Below, piece after piece: positions 36,530-47,600 of a DNA stretch of 64,000 nucleotides. How positions within the stretch are numbered: the first letter of the stretch is position 1; every line of letters starts with the position of its first letter. This DNA is from Xanthostigma xanthostigma (taxonomy: Eukaryota; Arthropoda; Insecta; Raphidioptera; Raphidiidae): contig OY754473.1 of NCBI GenBank assembly GCA_963575645.1, positions 7,440,001 to 7,504,000 on the forward strand, written 5' to 3'. Under the pieces are notes generated by a model. The model did not search any database. It had not been told where the DNA came from and saw only the letters and a list, made by a program, of their open reading frames with translations. A program made the translations under genes and the position numbers.

Positions 36530-37898
36530 ATTACCATCCTGTGTTTAAAATATCACTGTGTCAAAAGCAAGTGTCTATACGGTTTGTTAACCTCGGCCCC
36601 CTACACATAATATGTCACAGTACTGCACTGCGTTTATTCAGTGTTGGCACAAGATACGGGGTCGTTCAGGTCAGGGTCGGACTTACGAAACGACATTTCA
36701 TAATGTCATAATGACAGGGCCGTATCCCAGTCGAGACGAAATTAAATATATCCGAAATGTATTTTCATTAAACAATCTAATCTTTTTCGTTGACTGGATT
36801 TATTTTCTCGTTAAATTATTTCAATCGCGATAATGTTGTTTTTTACCACCGCTAATAGCCCACTCTATATATACTGCGGTTCAGAAATAATAGAGTTCCC
36901 TTAAAAAATAAAATAAAAGCATTAAGAACACTGAAACAAAAATAAAAAATAAAGAATTGTTACTACTTACCACAACAGTTTTATTAGCGGATGTACTTTT
37001 CGGGAACTATGCTCTCATCTTTCCTTAATTGGACGACAAGACAATAATAATAAAATCATTTTTTTTTTCTTTTGTTATACAGTAAGTACAGTACAATAAA
37101 TATCTTGGAATATTTTCCCCCTCACTAGGTAATGATATAACCTGTATCAATGTAGGTCATACAAAATTTCAGCTCAATCGGATAACGGGAAATGTGTCAA
37201 ATTTAACTTGCAAGATTTCAGACAGACATCGGGACAGATGAAACTAAATGAAAACTTATAAAAACTGTGCCGTTTATTGCTTGCCGCTCCGTTAAGCGAG
37301 TCCTACTAAAATGATGACTCACTCTGTATTATTTCGGAGCTTATTATGTATAGCGCGACTGTCATAATATAATTATTTGAACTCTAAATTAGATATAAAC
37401 ATAGGTCGGAATAAAAGGAGCAATCGGTCTTTTCCGTATATGTGCGCGTACCCGAACGCGTTCGGAAAGAGATGGGTCATCGCACTGTGCGTCGTTTTCC
37501 GTATTTTGCTTTGCTATATAGCTCCTTCTTCCTAATAGCTCTTCCTGTCGCCGCTGAACTTCACTGCGTCCGAACGGAATCGCTTGCCAGAGTGGATCCG
37601 TGTTTCGCGTGCTTTAATCAGGTGATCCAACTCGAACGTGGCGGTGGACCGATATCTGTCGCATGTACCAATATGGCGTCAGCACATACGTTCATGGCTT
37701 ACATGTTTGAAACTAAACGACTTTGGTAACTATGGCGAAAACAGGCGGAAAGAACCGAAGTGTTCCCAGATGGTGATAACAGCGCCATTTTGCGTACGCC
37801 AGAAAACGGTCCGTCTCGACGGCAAGCATAGGGAGCCAGGTCTCCTGGTTACAGACTTCTCGGTTTGCGGTTAAAATTAACAGCGCTGTCTCTCTTTA
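36530..37898. other. Intergenic stretch, no gene supported
   Basis: A GC-richer part at 37440-37870 has short open frames (95 and 78 codons) without recognisable domains, splice context or a partner repeat. One of them has a hydrophobic stretch near its start, but nothing else speaks for a gene. Confidence 0.4.
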
Positions 37899-38563
37899 AG
37901 TTTTTTTAATTGACTTTTTTATGGCAAAAATTTCTGTAAAAAATCCAAAATCATTAAGAGATTTATAAATTTAAAAATTAAAAAAAACTTTTACATGTAG
38001 TCTTATGGAAAATATGTCAACCTAGCATGCAAACGGTACATTTAAATTTTTTGCAAATAACCAAATAATGTCAGCAGTTCCGAAAACTAACTATGTAAAG
38101 CATCGATGTCTTACGCATATTTTAATATTTATTCCAATTTAATTAGGAGACTTTTAATCAATAAAAAAAAATTATTAAACCTTAGCACTTTTCGATTACC
38201 TATGGACTTTTATTCTTGACGATTTTAGCAATTTTAACTGAATTTTCAACTTTTTAATTGTTTAATTTTAATTTTTATTACTTCTACTTTTTTTTTAATT
38301 ATTTACTGCAAAAAATATGTAAAGTACAGATATTTACATACATTTATTTTTTCTAACCTAACTTTGTACAAAAAATTCAAAGCTAGTCCATTAAGTAAAA
38401 TACTGAAATAATAATTAATATTAAAAAAAATATTTATTTATGCCTTTATGATAATAATTTATTAGTATCATCGACTTATAACCTTTTGTAAAAATTTATT
38501 ATGGAAAAGTTCCCATTTAGAATTCGACTTACTTTTGATTGGGACTGTAACGCATCAACCTCC
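37899..38563 (-). mobile_element. TTAA element of the GGAGGTTGA family, reverse copy, left end lost
   Basis: Right end 'cgcatcaacctcc' followed by TTAA 38564-38567. The body is the reverse of 51295-51981 (for instance 'atgtagtcttatggaaaata', 'caacctagcatgcaaacggt'). The left terminus is not recognisable. Confidence 0.7.
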
Positions 38564-38689
38564 TTAAGTATCGTTGTAGCTATTTAGATGTATAGATGCT
38601 TTTAAAAACAGGGGGAAATATCTTTTCAAATCGCCTCAGCAGTTCCTGTGAATACCCCGTCGCAAACGAGCGCGTGCTATAATAATAGA

Positions 38690-39113
38690 TCGTGTTTTGT
38701 CGCCGCATATAGTTCGGCACCGTCGCCGCGCGTTCGATAGTGGCGCGACGAGCCGTTCGGCCGACCGCTATCCTCGCGTTACGCCGATTCTCTCTCTCTC
38801 TCGGCCGCTCTCTGCAGTATTCTCTCTCTCTCGCGCGCACCAACACACTGCGTTATACTGACACAGTGGAGCCTCTCGACCCGTCCTTTTCCTGCCGTTC
38901 CTGCTGGCGCTCCGTCTTGTCCTGCTGCATAATATGTATAGCGCAGACACACTGGCTAGCTGTGTGCGTGCGTAGTGTTTTGTTTTACAATTGTTGACTT
39001 TTAAAAATTGTTATTGTTGACACGGATCGTCTTTTTTTTTAAATCCCGAAATGGATATTGTTTTTGTGTTGTACGCAATGTTGGATGTTTTAGGTTAAGA
39101 TATCGATTTTGCG
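38690..39113 (+). promoter_or_regulatory. Candidate beta-spectrin promoter and 5' non-coding exon
   Basis: GC- and CpG-rich block (GTCGCCGCGCGTTCG, CGGCCGACCGC) with CT/GA runs at 38790-38840 (GAGA-factor-like sites), then a transition to T-rich DNA and a strong donor GCG|GTGAGT at 39113/39114. The coding exon 1 of beta-spectrin has an acceptor right before its 5' UTR (44577-44578), so a non-coding exon upstream is required. This is the best candidate within 6 kb. Inference only. Confidence 0.4.
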
Positions 39114-40652
39114 GTGAGTCGTGTTTGTTTCGTCTGCTGTTGTTGCTAATTTGTTTTTGCGGAAGTTTTAACCGTTTTTTTTTGTCGAATGTTTTTGGAT
39201 CTTGTTTCGAGACGAATTTGTTACTATTTTGTTTGTTTTCAAACTAATGGGAATCTCCATTTAGTTGAAAACAAACGACATTCTTAAATTTTGAGTCGTG
39301 CCAGAAGTTCAGTCAAGTTTTTGTGACAAATAAAAAATCGATAATGTAACGATTGCCTGCTATTTCGACAAGTTGTATTTTCTTTTTTTTTTAATCGAGA
39401 GTCACTCTGATCTTTATCAAGACTGTCTTAAAGAATTTGTTATTCTGATGTGTTTATTTAAAGAACAAATATAATGTTAATTTCTGACGCCTGTAATTTG
39501 TTGCAGGAATGTAAATTGTCCAATTACCTGCCATTTCTAACAAAAAAAAAAAAACACACATTTTCGAAGAACTAAAAATTATATTCTTGTGGAACGGAAA
39601 AATTCGCACGTTTGTGTCAGTTTGCTATTTCTGTTATATATATATTTTTTTAAATATAGTTTTGACAGTTGAGAATATCTGTATTGATTTTGTCAGTTTC
39701 TAGCAAAATTTGCTAGAGAGAGAGAAAGAGATAGACTGTGTATTATAGACGCTCGGCAACGAAGCTAGTTTTTTCAATAAAATAGAAGCTAATGTGATTT
39801 TACGATTGCTTTTTAAAGAAATTGTGATTTCGAATGTTTTATCTTTTTTGTTTATAGATTTCGTATTTTAGAAAAATAAAATTCGAAAAATATTGAAGCA
39901 TTTTGATAACTCTCGTAGTGTTTAGATTTTAAAAATGAAATTATGGTGTGTTTTTTTTGTTTTTTTGTTGATAAACGACGCGTTTTTTCAAGTGTTCGTC
40001 CTTGCCTCAAGGTCATGAATACATGCCATATTCGTAATTTTTTGACTGCCGGTATTATTTTCGTTTCTGAACTGACTATAGTCAATTTTTGTTTCTAAAC
40101 GAAATTCGCTTTAAAAAAATTCGAAATTGCAGGATCGTCGTTGTTTATTTGACGTGTCGTCTAGACTCTAGATTACGGACTCATATTCCTATTTGGGAAC
40201 TGGTGCAAATATTAATGTCCAGTTTATCAATTATAGAAAACAATAGTTAATTGAAAAAAAATATAGAGCTCATACTTAGCCCAGATAACATTTAAAGTCG
40301 GTGGCTTTTTTTTTTAATCGTTCAACGAACACCTCGGTTTTTTCATACTTAAAATTTATGTAGCGTTTAGTGTTTTGTTTCAGTACTTGTCGTAGTTCAT
40401 GGTTGAGGAAATCGATAAAATTTCTGCGCCAACATAAAATCAGTGAATGCGAGTTTTTCGAACGTGTTTTTCTTTTTTATCGTTTCATATAGTATTTACT
40501 TTGTATTTTATGGTTGTGCAGGCGCTAACGATTTTTTGTGTCCGTTTGAAAACGTTTCATAGACTAATTGTTAGATGAGGAAATTTCAACCGACTTGTAT
40601 GAGTTATAGATATTCAAATTGGTCACACGAATCGAAAAACGCCTTGTGTCTA
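39114..40652. other. AT-rich stretch, probable beta-spectrin 5' intron
   Basis: T-rich, no coding frame. Has one reverse GAGCGTCTATAATACA-type phrase near 39747. Would be intronic if the donor at 39114 is used. Confidence 0.4.
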
Positions 40653-40656
40653 TTAA

Positions 40657-41560
40657 GGGGGGGTAAGGTCAAATCATACGAAAAAAGCCATGTTTTCGTG
40701 ATTTTTTTTCTGACGACGCAGTTAAAATTTCTTTACTCAACCAATGGTACATTGAAGTATGACATTCGAAGAATGTTTCATCAAATTTGTACAAAGAAAT
40801 ATTAAAAAATACGGCAATGGCAGCAATTGTTCGGACGTGTCTCGAAAAAAAGTTGAATTGCGGTGCCCCTCATAACTTGGTGCTGGATCATCTGAAATCA
40901 AAAAATCAAAGTTCATTCGTTAGATAATAGTTTTCCCCAGGTAACGCTGTTGAGTTTTTTTTTCCAATTTTTTTCATTTTTTCGAACACTTTGAAGTGAA
41001 AAACACAATTTTGTGGGAAAAAATCGGCTAATTTGTTATTGCGAAATCAAAATTATGAACAAAAAAAAAAAAAACTCGACAGCGTTACCTGGGGAAAACT
41101 ATTATCTAACGAATGAACTTTGATTTTTTGATTTCAGATGATCCAGCACCAAGTTATGAGGGGCACCGCAATTCAACTTTTTTTCGAGACACGTCCGAAC
41201 AATTTGCTGCCATTGCCGTATTTTTTAATATTTCTTTGTACAAATTTGATGAAACAGACCAGGTATAAACCCGTTTGTCCTTGCCTTGAAATTTCGATAA
41301 ATGGAACTGGGAGGTAAGGTACTACATTAATAGAGAGCGAAACATCTGTCGGGTAACAATAGTGCGCTCGGGTCGGGGCGCTCGGGTCGGTTCGGGTATA
41401 GGTACAAAAATCCGGCAGGTATAAAAATACTCATAACTTCGTCAATTTTGCTCCAACTGACTTGAAATTTTGACACAATATTCTTCAGATATTACGGATT
41501 CAATTTCGAAAATAAAAAAAAAATGCAAAAAAAAATTAAATACCTTACCCCCCCCCCCCC
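40657..41560. mobile_element. TTAA-flanked element with 195-bp internal foldback arms
   Basis: TTAA 40653-40656, then GGGGGGGTAAGGT; right end ACCTTACCCCCCC and TTAA 41561-41564; 904 bp. Inside, 40765-40960 is the near-perfect inverse of about 41060-41255 (for instance 'caaatttgtacaaagaaata', 'ccccaggtaacgctgt'), separated by about 100 bp. A transcript would fold into a long dsRNA hairpin. piggyBac-like by its TTAA flanks. Confidence 0.8.
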
Positions 41561-41946
41561 TTAAAAAACAAGTAGTTTTTTTTTTGTCTGAGAACTTTTG
41601 ATATTTTTATGGTTTCGTACTCTTCTGTCTGTCCGTCTGTCAAACCCCTTTTTTTCTCAGGAAAGACCGGTGATATCAAGTTGAAATTAATATCAAATAC
41701 TGAGTTCTACGACCCCATAATCCTAAATACCAACACCAAAAATATAGAAAAAATATATATTTTTTTTTTTAATAGTGACTCATCACTCATCAAGACGTGT
41801 AGGGTATTTCCCGTTGACCTATAATTTTGAAAATAAAGGAACCAACACAAAATGTGAAATTGTCACGTGACAAACTTAATTTTTATAGGTTTCCGTCAAA
41901 ACTCGTTTTCTCAGAGATATTGGAAGCTAGGAGTTTTTATTTTTAA

Positions 41947-42199
41947 ATACAGTCAAACCTGAGTGAATGAGAACTGGGTAGAAGCGAGAAAACTCCCTAA
42001 GTGAGAGTAATTACCGTCTTTGTAACCCTCTAAGACCTCTATAAGTGAGAAACAGAAACCTCTATATAAGAGAAAGACGTTTTTCACTCATGGACCTTCT
42101 ATAACTGAGACTACTACTTGCCTGTACCTCTGTAAGCGGTAGTCGAACGTATTAATAGTTCCACGAAATAAATAGCTGAACTAACATTGTTTTTGTATA
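41947..42199. mobile_element. pogo/Tigger-like MITE, left-half copy
   Basis: CAGTCAAACCTGAGTG and following text match 25073 onward. The match stops at 'tttttgta', exactly where the Tc1-like element at 42200 begins at a TA. Confidence 0.6.
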
Positions 42200-43449
42200 C
42201 AGTTATGTGAACACGTAAGGTGCACATAGGGAAATTAACATTGGGAAAAAATGACTGGATCAGAGTGAGCCTTGAAATCTTGTTTTTCAATTTGACAGAT
42301 AATATTCTTTTGCAAAATGAATGTGAGGTACTACCGAAGAAAATATTCAAATGATTACAACATAATCGGACTTTTTGACGTGATAACGTCTTATAAATTG
42401 ATGAATCACCAATCTTATAAATTGATAAAACACCGGCTGCATGTACGAAAAAGTGTAACGTTCCTAACGGTCGTAACGTTCCTAACGTAACGTTCCTAAC
42501 GCGTAACGTTCCGCCTGACCCTGTGCGTGCTTTTTGCTAATTTCTCGCTCAATTTAAATCAGATCGGTTTGAAACCAGTCTTAAACGAAAGAGGAGAACA
42601 TTTTACATAGATTTCGTATAACAGAATTTGCCTAAACAGTTTTTTTATACAAATTTATATAGAAAAATAGCTGTATAAATGCAATGTTGTCTAATGCATG
42701 ACGCGACGCGGTCGGTCGTCTTTGTTTGCCGTACATGGAAATTAGAAAATAACGTATGTCTTGTCTTAACATGAAAACGGCTGCATTTCTAATGTTTAAT
42801 TCAATTTTTTGACATTAGTATTTTGTGAAATGCAACGCCTTCTAAGTTAAGTATTGGAATAACTAATTATTATTAGAACATAATACTTTGACAGTTGCAA
42901 ACGTCACTTTTGACATTTCTTATCATTCCGACACCAAGGATAAGCGGATTGAAACCAAATTTTGGGAGGTTTAGGTTATGTATTACGGAATACGTTATCA
43001 CGTAAAACTATCGTCCGTAAACCGACTTTACAGACAACCAATTTTTTTTTTATTAATGGGACATTAAATTCCCAAAAATACTTAAATATGGTGCGAGATC
43101 AAATATCTCCGCCTATTCGTGTTGAACCTAAAGACATTGGGTCACCGGTTTACCAACGCGCATACGTCGTACCAGGCAGACAATTTTTGAATGAAATGTG
43201 TTTCCAAACAGATGGAGTTGTTTTTTTGTTTTATTTCTGTACAAAAAAATTAAAATAATGATTTATAAGAGCTTTTTATTATTAAAAAAGCCAAGTAAAA
43301 TAAAAATAAATCAAAATAAAATAGAAATCCTCAAGACTACCACGATAATTCAATAGAAATAACAATTAATGCAGTCATGGCTAACTCTGGTCCAAGTATT
43401 TTTTCCCAATGCTAATTTCCCTATGTGCACCTTACGCGTTTACATACTG
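42200..43449 (+). mobile_element. Tc1/mariner-like element with transposase relic, carrying copy E
   Basis: TA|CAGTTATGTGAAC at the left, GTTTACATACTG|TA at the right. Sub-terminal AAGGTGCACATAGGGAAATT is inverted at the far side. The right half encodes a relic ([20 protein letters not shown]) similar to the middle of Tc1/mariner transposases. 42377-43041 is an insertion of the GACGTGATAACGTC family; the uninterrupted relative is 54787-55348 (reverse). Confidence 0.75.
42377..43041 (+). mobile_element. GACGTGATAACGTC family, copy E (boundaries given by an empty site)
   Basis: 665 bp. In the relative at 54787-55348 the site reads as one run of six T; here GACGTG... to ...GACAACCAA is placed between T5 and a longer T run. 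So the element starts at GACGTG and ends at CCAA, in a T-tract. Interior holds about four TAACGTTCC-type units. Confidence 0.9.
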
Positions 43450-43992
43450 TATGTGCACACCATTTGTTTACTTTTACAGTTTTGAAATAAAGCTTTTATT
43501 ATTTATAATCGTGCATAGAAGCGGTGTTGATCGGTGATAATGTATTCACAAATAGTGTCGTGTTTATTCGCCGTGTCTATATCGTAATATTAGGTAGAAA
43601 TAGAGACGACTTATTTGTTTAATGTAATAGTGTTGATTGATTTAACCCAGTGCCATTTTGACAGATTTAATTCTCGTTCGGTCAAAGCAAATAAAGGTTC
43701 GGTCGATCGCTAATTAATTACAGTGAAACCTCTCGCAAATGGAAATCGACCGCTCGTGTTGCGGCGAAACCGTTGCTGGACTTCCGATACCTCTGTATTA
43801 CGGACAATTTTTTAGAATTTTCGAATTTCTCTAAATAATTTAAGGACACTGCGTATACCATTTCAACGTCCGGTTTTACGTCTGTTTTGCGAACGAATTG
43901 TATTTTTTTATTTTTTTGTTACTAGAACAGATCCCAGGAAGGAAAGAAAAAGAATTAGCTTTGCAGAAAGCGTGATGCAGAAAATCTAGTTT

Positions 43993-44512
43993 GGCAATCG
44001 AAAAACGAGTGTGCTTTAGACCACACGACTGAAGTAAAACTTCTTCCTGCCATAATTTGTTTTATTATAGGTAGAATATTTAATGTATTGAACAAAATAT
44101 TAATTTATAAAATTTTTAAAGAACGAAATGAACAGTCTAATGTAAGAAGAACGAAATATAATCATAATGATAATGAAAACAAAAGTAATACATTGCAATT
44201 ACTTAGCTCTCGTTGGATTTTAAGCGTAAATTTTAATGAAATATTAAGTAGGTTTACAAAACTGTTTTCTGTCACCCGATAGCGCCACTCGCAAGTAAAA
44301 TATGTGTCATTCTATTGTTAGTACTGCTTATATTTTCGGCTACCTGATGGCGCCACTAGCCAGTGAAGTATTTGTCATCTTCACTAACTTATATCTCCCT
44401 CTCAACTTCCGTTCGCCTCGCCCGATCACACTTCCGTAAATCTCTCGTCAGGCATTCACCGGCTTACTCCCCGAGTCAAGCGTGCGCGTAAAGAAGTTTT
44501 ACTTCAAAAAGT
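43993..44512 (+). repeat. GCGAGTGTGC repeat, copy 3, directly upstream of beta-spectrin exon 1
   Basis: Opens 'cgagtgtgctttagaccaca' and ends 'gaagttttacttcaaaaa' at about 44512, 66 bp before the exon. Its interior differs from copies 1 and 2 and includes a segment shared with Vps39 intron 3 (about 776-945). Confidence 0.65.
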
Positions 44513-44578
44513 TTTTCTTTTTGCATCGCCTTTTTTTTAAATCACATACTGAGTTTTTTTTTTCTCCGTTTGTTGCAG

Positions 44579-44613
44579 AGAGCAATACCCAGCGTTAAGC
44601 TGGCAATTGCATT
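44579..44613 (+). promoter_or_regulatory. beta-spectrin 5' UTR in coding exon 1
   Basis: A T-rich tract followed by TTGTTGCAG|AGAGCAA marks an acceptor at 44577-44578, 35 bp before the ATG. So transcription starts further upstream and a non-coding exon is spliced on. Confidence 0.75.
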
Positions 44614-47600
44614 ATGACGACGGACATATCCGTGGTCCGTTGGGACCCGACGCAGCAGCAGGAGATTGTCGACGACTACGAGTACGACGGCGGCAATTCG
44701 TCGTCGCGACTTTTCGAAAGATCAAGAATCAAAGCACTAGCTGGTCAGTACATTATAAATATGCTACTATTATTCTGTTTATACTAATATTATAAAGAGG
44801 TAAAGTGTGTAAGTTTGGATGTAGGAGGTTATCTCCGAAACTACTCATTCGATTTCAAATTTTTTTTCACCAATATTTAGAATGGACCTTCAGGATGGAC
44901 ATAGGCTATATATTATCGCGTTAAAATAAGAGCTCTTCGAGGAGACCAATCTATACTAATATTATAAAGAACTAAAGTTTGTAAGTTTGGATTAGTGATG
45001 TTCCGGATATCCGTATCCGCGGATATCCGAGGGAGAAGAAAGATCCGTATCCGTTAGTTTTTGGCGGATCTTTTACCTTATTAATTTTCAATTCATAGAT
45101 GAAATTTTATATATAACGAGTGATTTTTTTGCTGGTATCTTTTTGGCAACACTGTTTTTGACAGATCACGCGTGAATCGTGTCTTGTGTCATTGTCAAAC
45201 TTGTTCAGTTTGGTCTATAATTTAATCATGAATCGACTTACGAACGAACAACGCTTGCAAATTATTGAATTTTACTATCAAAATTCATGCTCGGTTAAGA
45301 GAGTGCATCGCGCACTTCTTCCAATTTATGGACAGTTTGATCGGCCTACTGAGGGAGAGCTATTCGGAAGCTTGTGACTAAATTTCGAACCCAGTTTACA
45401 CTATTGGATATTAAACCACTAACACGCATACGTAGAGTGAGGATTATGGGCCGGTGGCATCATCGGGCCGTACTTCTTCAGAGGCGACGATGGCCGGAAC
45501 GTTACTGTGAATGGCGAGCGCTACCGTGTGATGATTGACGATTTTTTTTGCCCAAAATGGAAGAATTGGACATGCCTGACATGTGGTTTCAACAAGACGG
45601 TGCCACATGCCACACGGCGCGCGAAACAATGGCCAAATTGAGAGCCGCCTTCGGTGAACAGTTTATCTCACGTTTGGGGCCCGTCAATTGGCCGCCTAGA
45701 TCGTGTGATTTAACGCCTTTGGACTATTTTTTGTGGGGCCATGTTAAGGCTCATGTCTTCAGGAATAAACCAGCAACGATTGACGCACTGGAAGCCAATA
45801 TTGAAGCGTTTATTCGTGAAATATCGGCCGATATGTTGGAGAGAGTATGCCAAAATTGGACCTTGCGCATGGGCCATCTACAGCGAAGCCGCGGCCAATA
45901 TTTGCATGAAATCATCTTTAAACATTAAATTATATTGATCGTTCTATCCATTCCAATAAAGATTTCATCAATTTTTTCAAATTTTTTGTGTTTTTTTTGA
46001 AAATCAAATCCTATACCTCTTAAAAAATCACCCGTTATATATATATAGGTGATTAGGTAATAATGAAAACCTGTTAAATTCCATTCAGATTATTTTTTAT
46101 TTTTTAAAATCGTATTTGGCACCTTTATATTGCAAACATTTATCGTAGTGAGTACCATACTAATAGTACATAACTCAAAGGTACTAAATCAACTATCTTT
46201 ATAATGAGATATTGCACATCGATCTTTGGAAAGAGACAATCTGTTATGAGAGTCAACTCTTAAAGAGGTCAATAACTTTTTCCCATAATAGATAGTCTCT
46301 TTCCAAAGGTCGATGTGCAATATTTACCGCCGCGTACTCTAAAAAAGTTAAGATCCGTATTCGTATCCGTATCCGCGGATCTTGAAACCAAAAAGCCGTA
46401 TTCAGATCCGTATCCGCGGATATACATTTTTAACGATCCGACACATCACGTAAGTCGACGAAAAAACTGTGGCAATTTACAAATTCGGGCGAAGCCGGAC
46501 CTGGCCGCTAGTATATTATAAGCATTGTCGTAGTTTAGTCATGTCGACGCAAATTTCCAGAACGAGATTCTGCTTTCACATCCTCAAAATAAATAGAAAT
46601 CTTTCCTCAACACAGTCGGGATCGTGCTAATCTAGTTGGGCACTTCTGATAATCGAACATAACCGAACGCTGACGAAGATATCGGCCCAAGGAATTCGTT
46701 TTTTTGTTTTGGAGATATTCAGCAGAGATGTTAAAACAAATAGTTATGGTTCGGCTTATTATTCTCGCAGTGTTGTTTTGATCAGTTCCATATAAACGAA
46801 GTCGAACCTTTTTTGCAACAAGCAGTTCGACCACAGCACGCTATAATCGGACCGCTTGCGGAAAGTATCCTATAAAAGAACCGGTCGATTTTTTTCAGTG
46901 CTTTTTATAGGGTAGTATTTAAACGAGTGACTGTAAATTACAATTTTGGGTGACAAAAATAATCAATTTGGGTTACTGTATTACTTAGTGAGCGACTGAC
47001 TGCGCGTGACGAGAAAATAATAATTGGGTGACTAAATTACTAAGTGAGCGACTAAATTACTAAGTTGTTAATATAGTTAATTGTTTGAATAGAACTGCGT
47101 TTTCTAAAAAATATATATTTAATTGACTGTCAATTAAATATACATTTTTTATAAAACGCAGTTCTATTCAAACAATTAACTATTTAATTCGCATACCCCG
47201 TTATCGTTCACCCCGGAATTGTTTTTTTAAAAACTCCACATTTGCCCCTTCCCGTTTCGCTGCGAGACAATTCGCATACCCCTTTATCGTTCACCCCGGA
47301 ATTACAATTCGCATACCCGTTTACCGTTCATCCCGGAATTATTTTTTTAAAAACTCCACCTTTGCCCCATCGCGTTTCACTGCGAGACAATTCGCATACC
47401 CCTTTATCAAAAAAAGCGGTGGTTTTCAATCTTCATGAAAATGTGAGTTTTAAGTTGTAGTCTCAAAAAAAAAAATAAAAAGTATAAACAAAAGAAGATA
47501 TCTGCTTCAAAATTACCGAAGGCATTCTAGTAGCTCACTTAGTAATTTAGTCACGCAACTATTATTTTAATATCTCAAGTTATTAAAGCAGTATCTCATC

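Larger units (their letters stand above)
44765..46515 (-). repeat. Two LINE-like 3' tails (reverse) holding a nested insertion stack
   Basis: One tail occupies about 44765-44950; a second begins at 44951 ('tatactaatattataaagaa') and resumes at about 46453 ('cgacgaaaaaactgtggcaa') to 'ggccgctagtatattataag'. In between lie a hAT-like element and, inside that, a mariner-type element. Located in beta-spectrin intron 1. Confidence 0.55.

Noticed and set aside
37442-37729. A 95-codon open frame with a hydrophobic stretch, possibly a small secreted protein
   Set aside because: No family resemblance, no splice or poly(A) context, composition alone explains an open frame of this size.
43081-43258. 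A host gene encoding [16 protein letters not shown]
   Set aside because: The same frame occurs in the related Tc1-like element at 54787-55348 and resembles part of a transposase.
47185-47410. A CRISPR-like array because of repeated blocks
   Set aside because: Units are irregular, spacers are not unique, and the genome is eukaryotic; it is a minisatellite.
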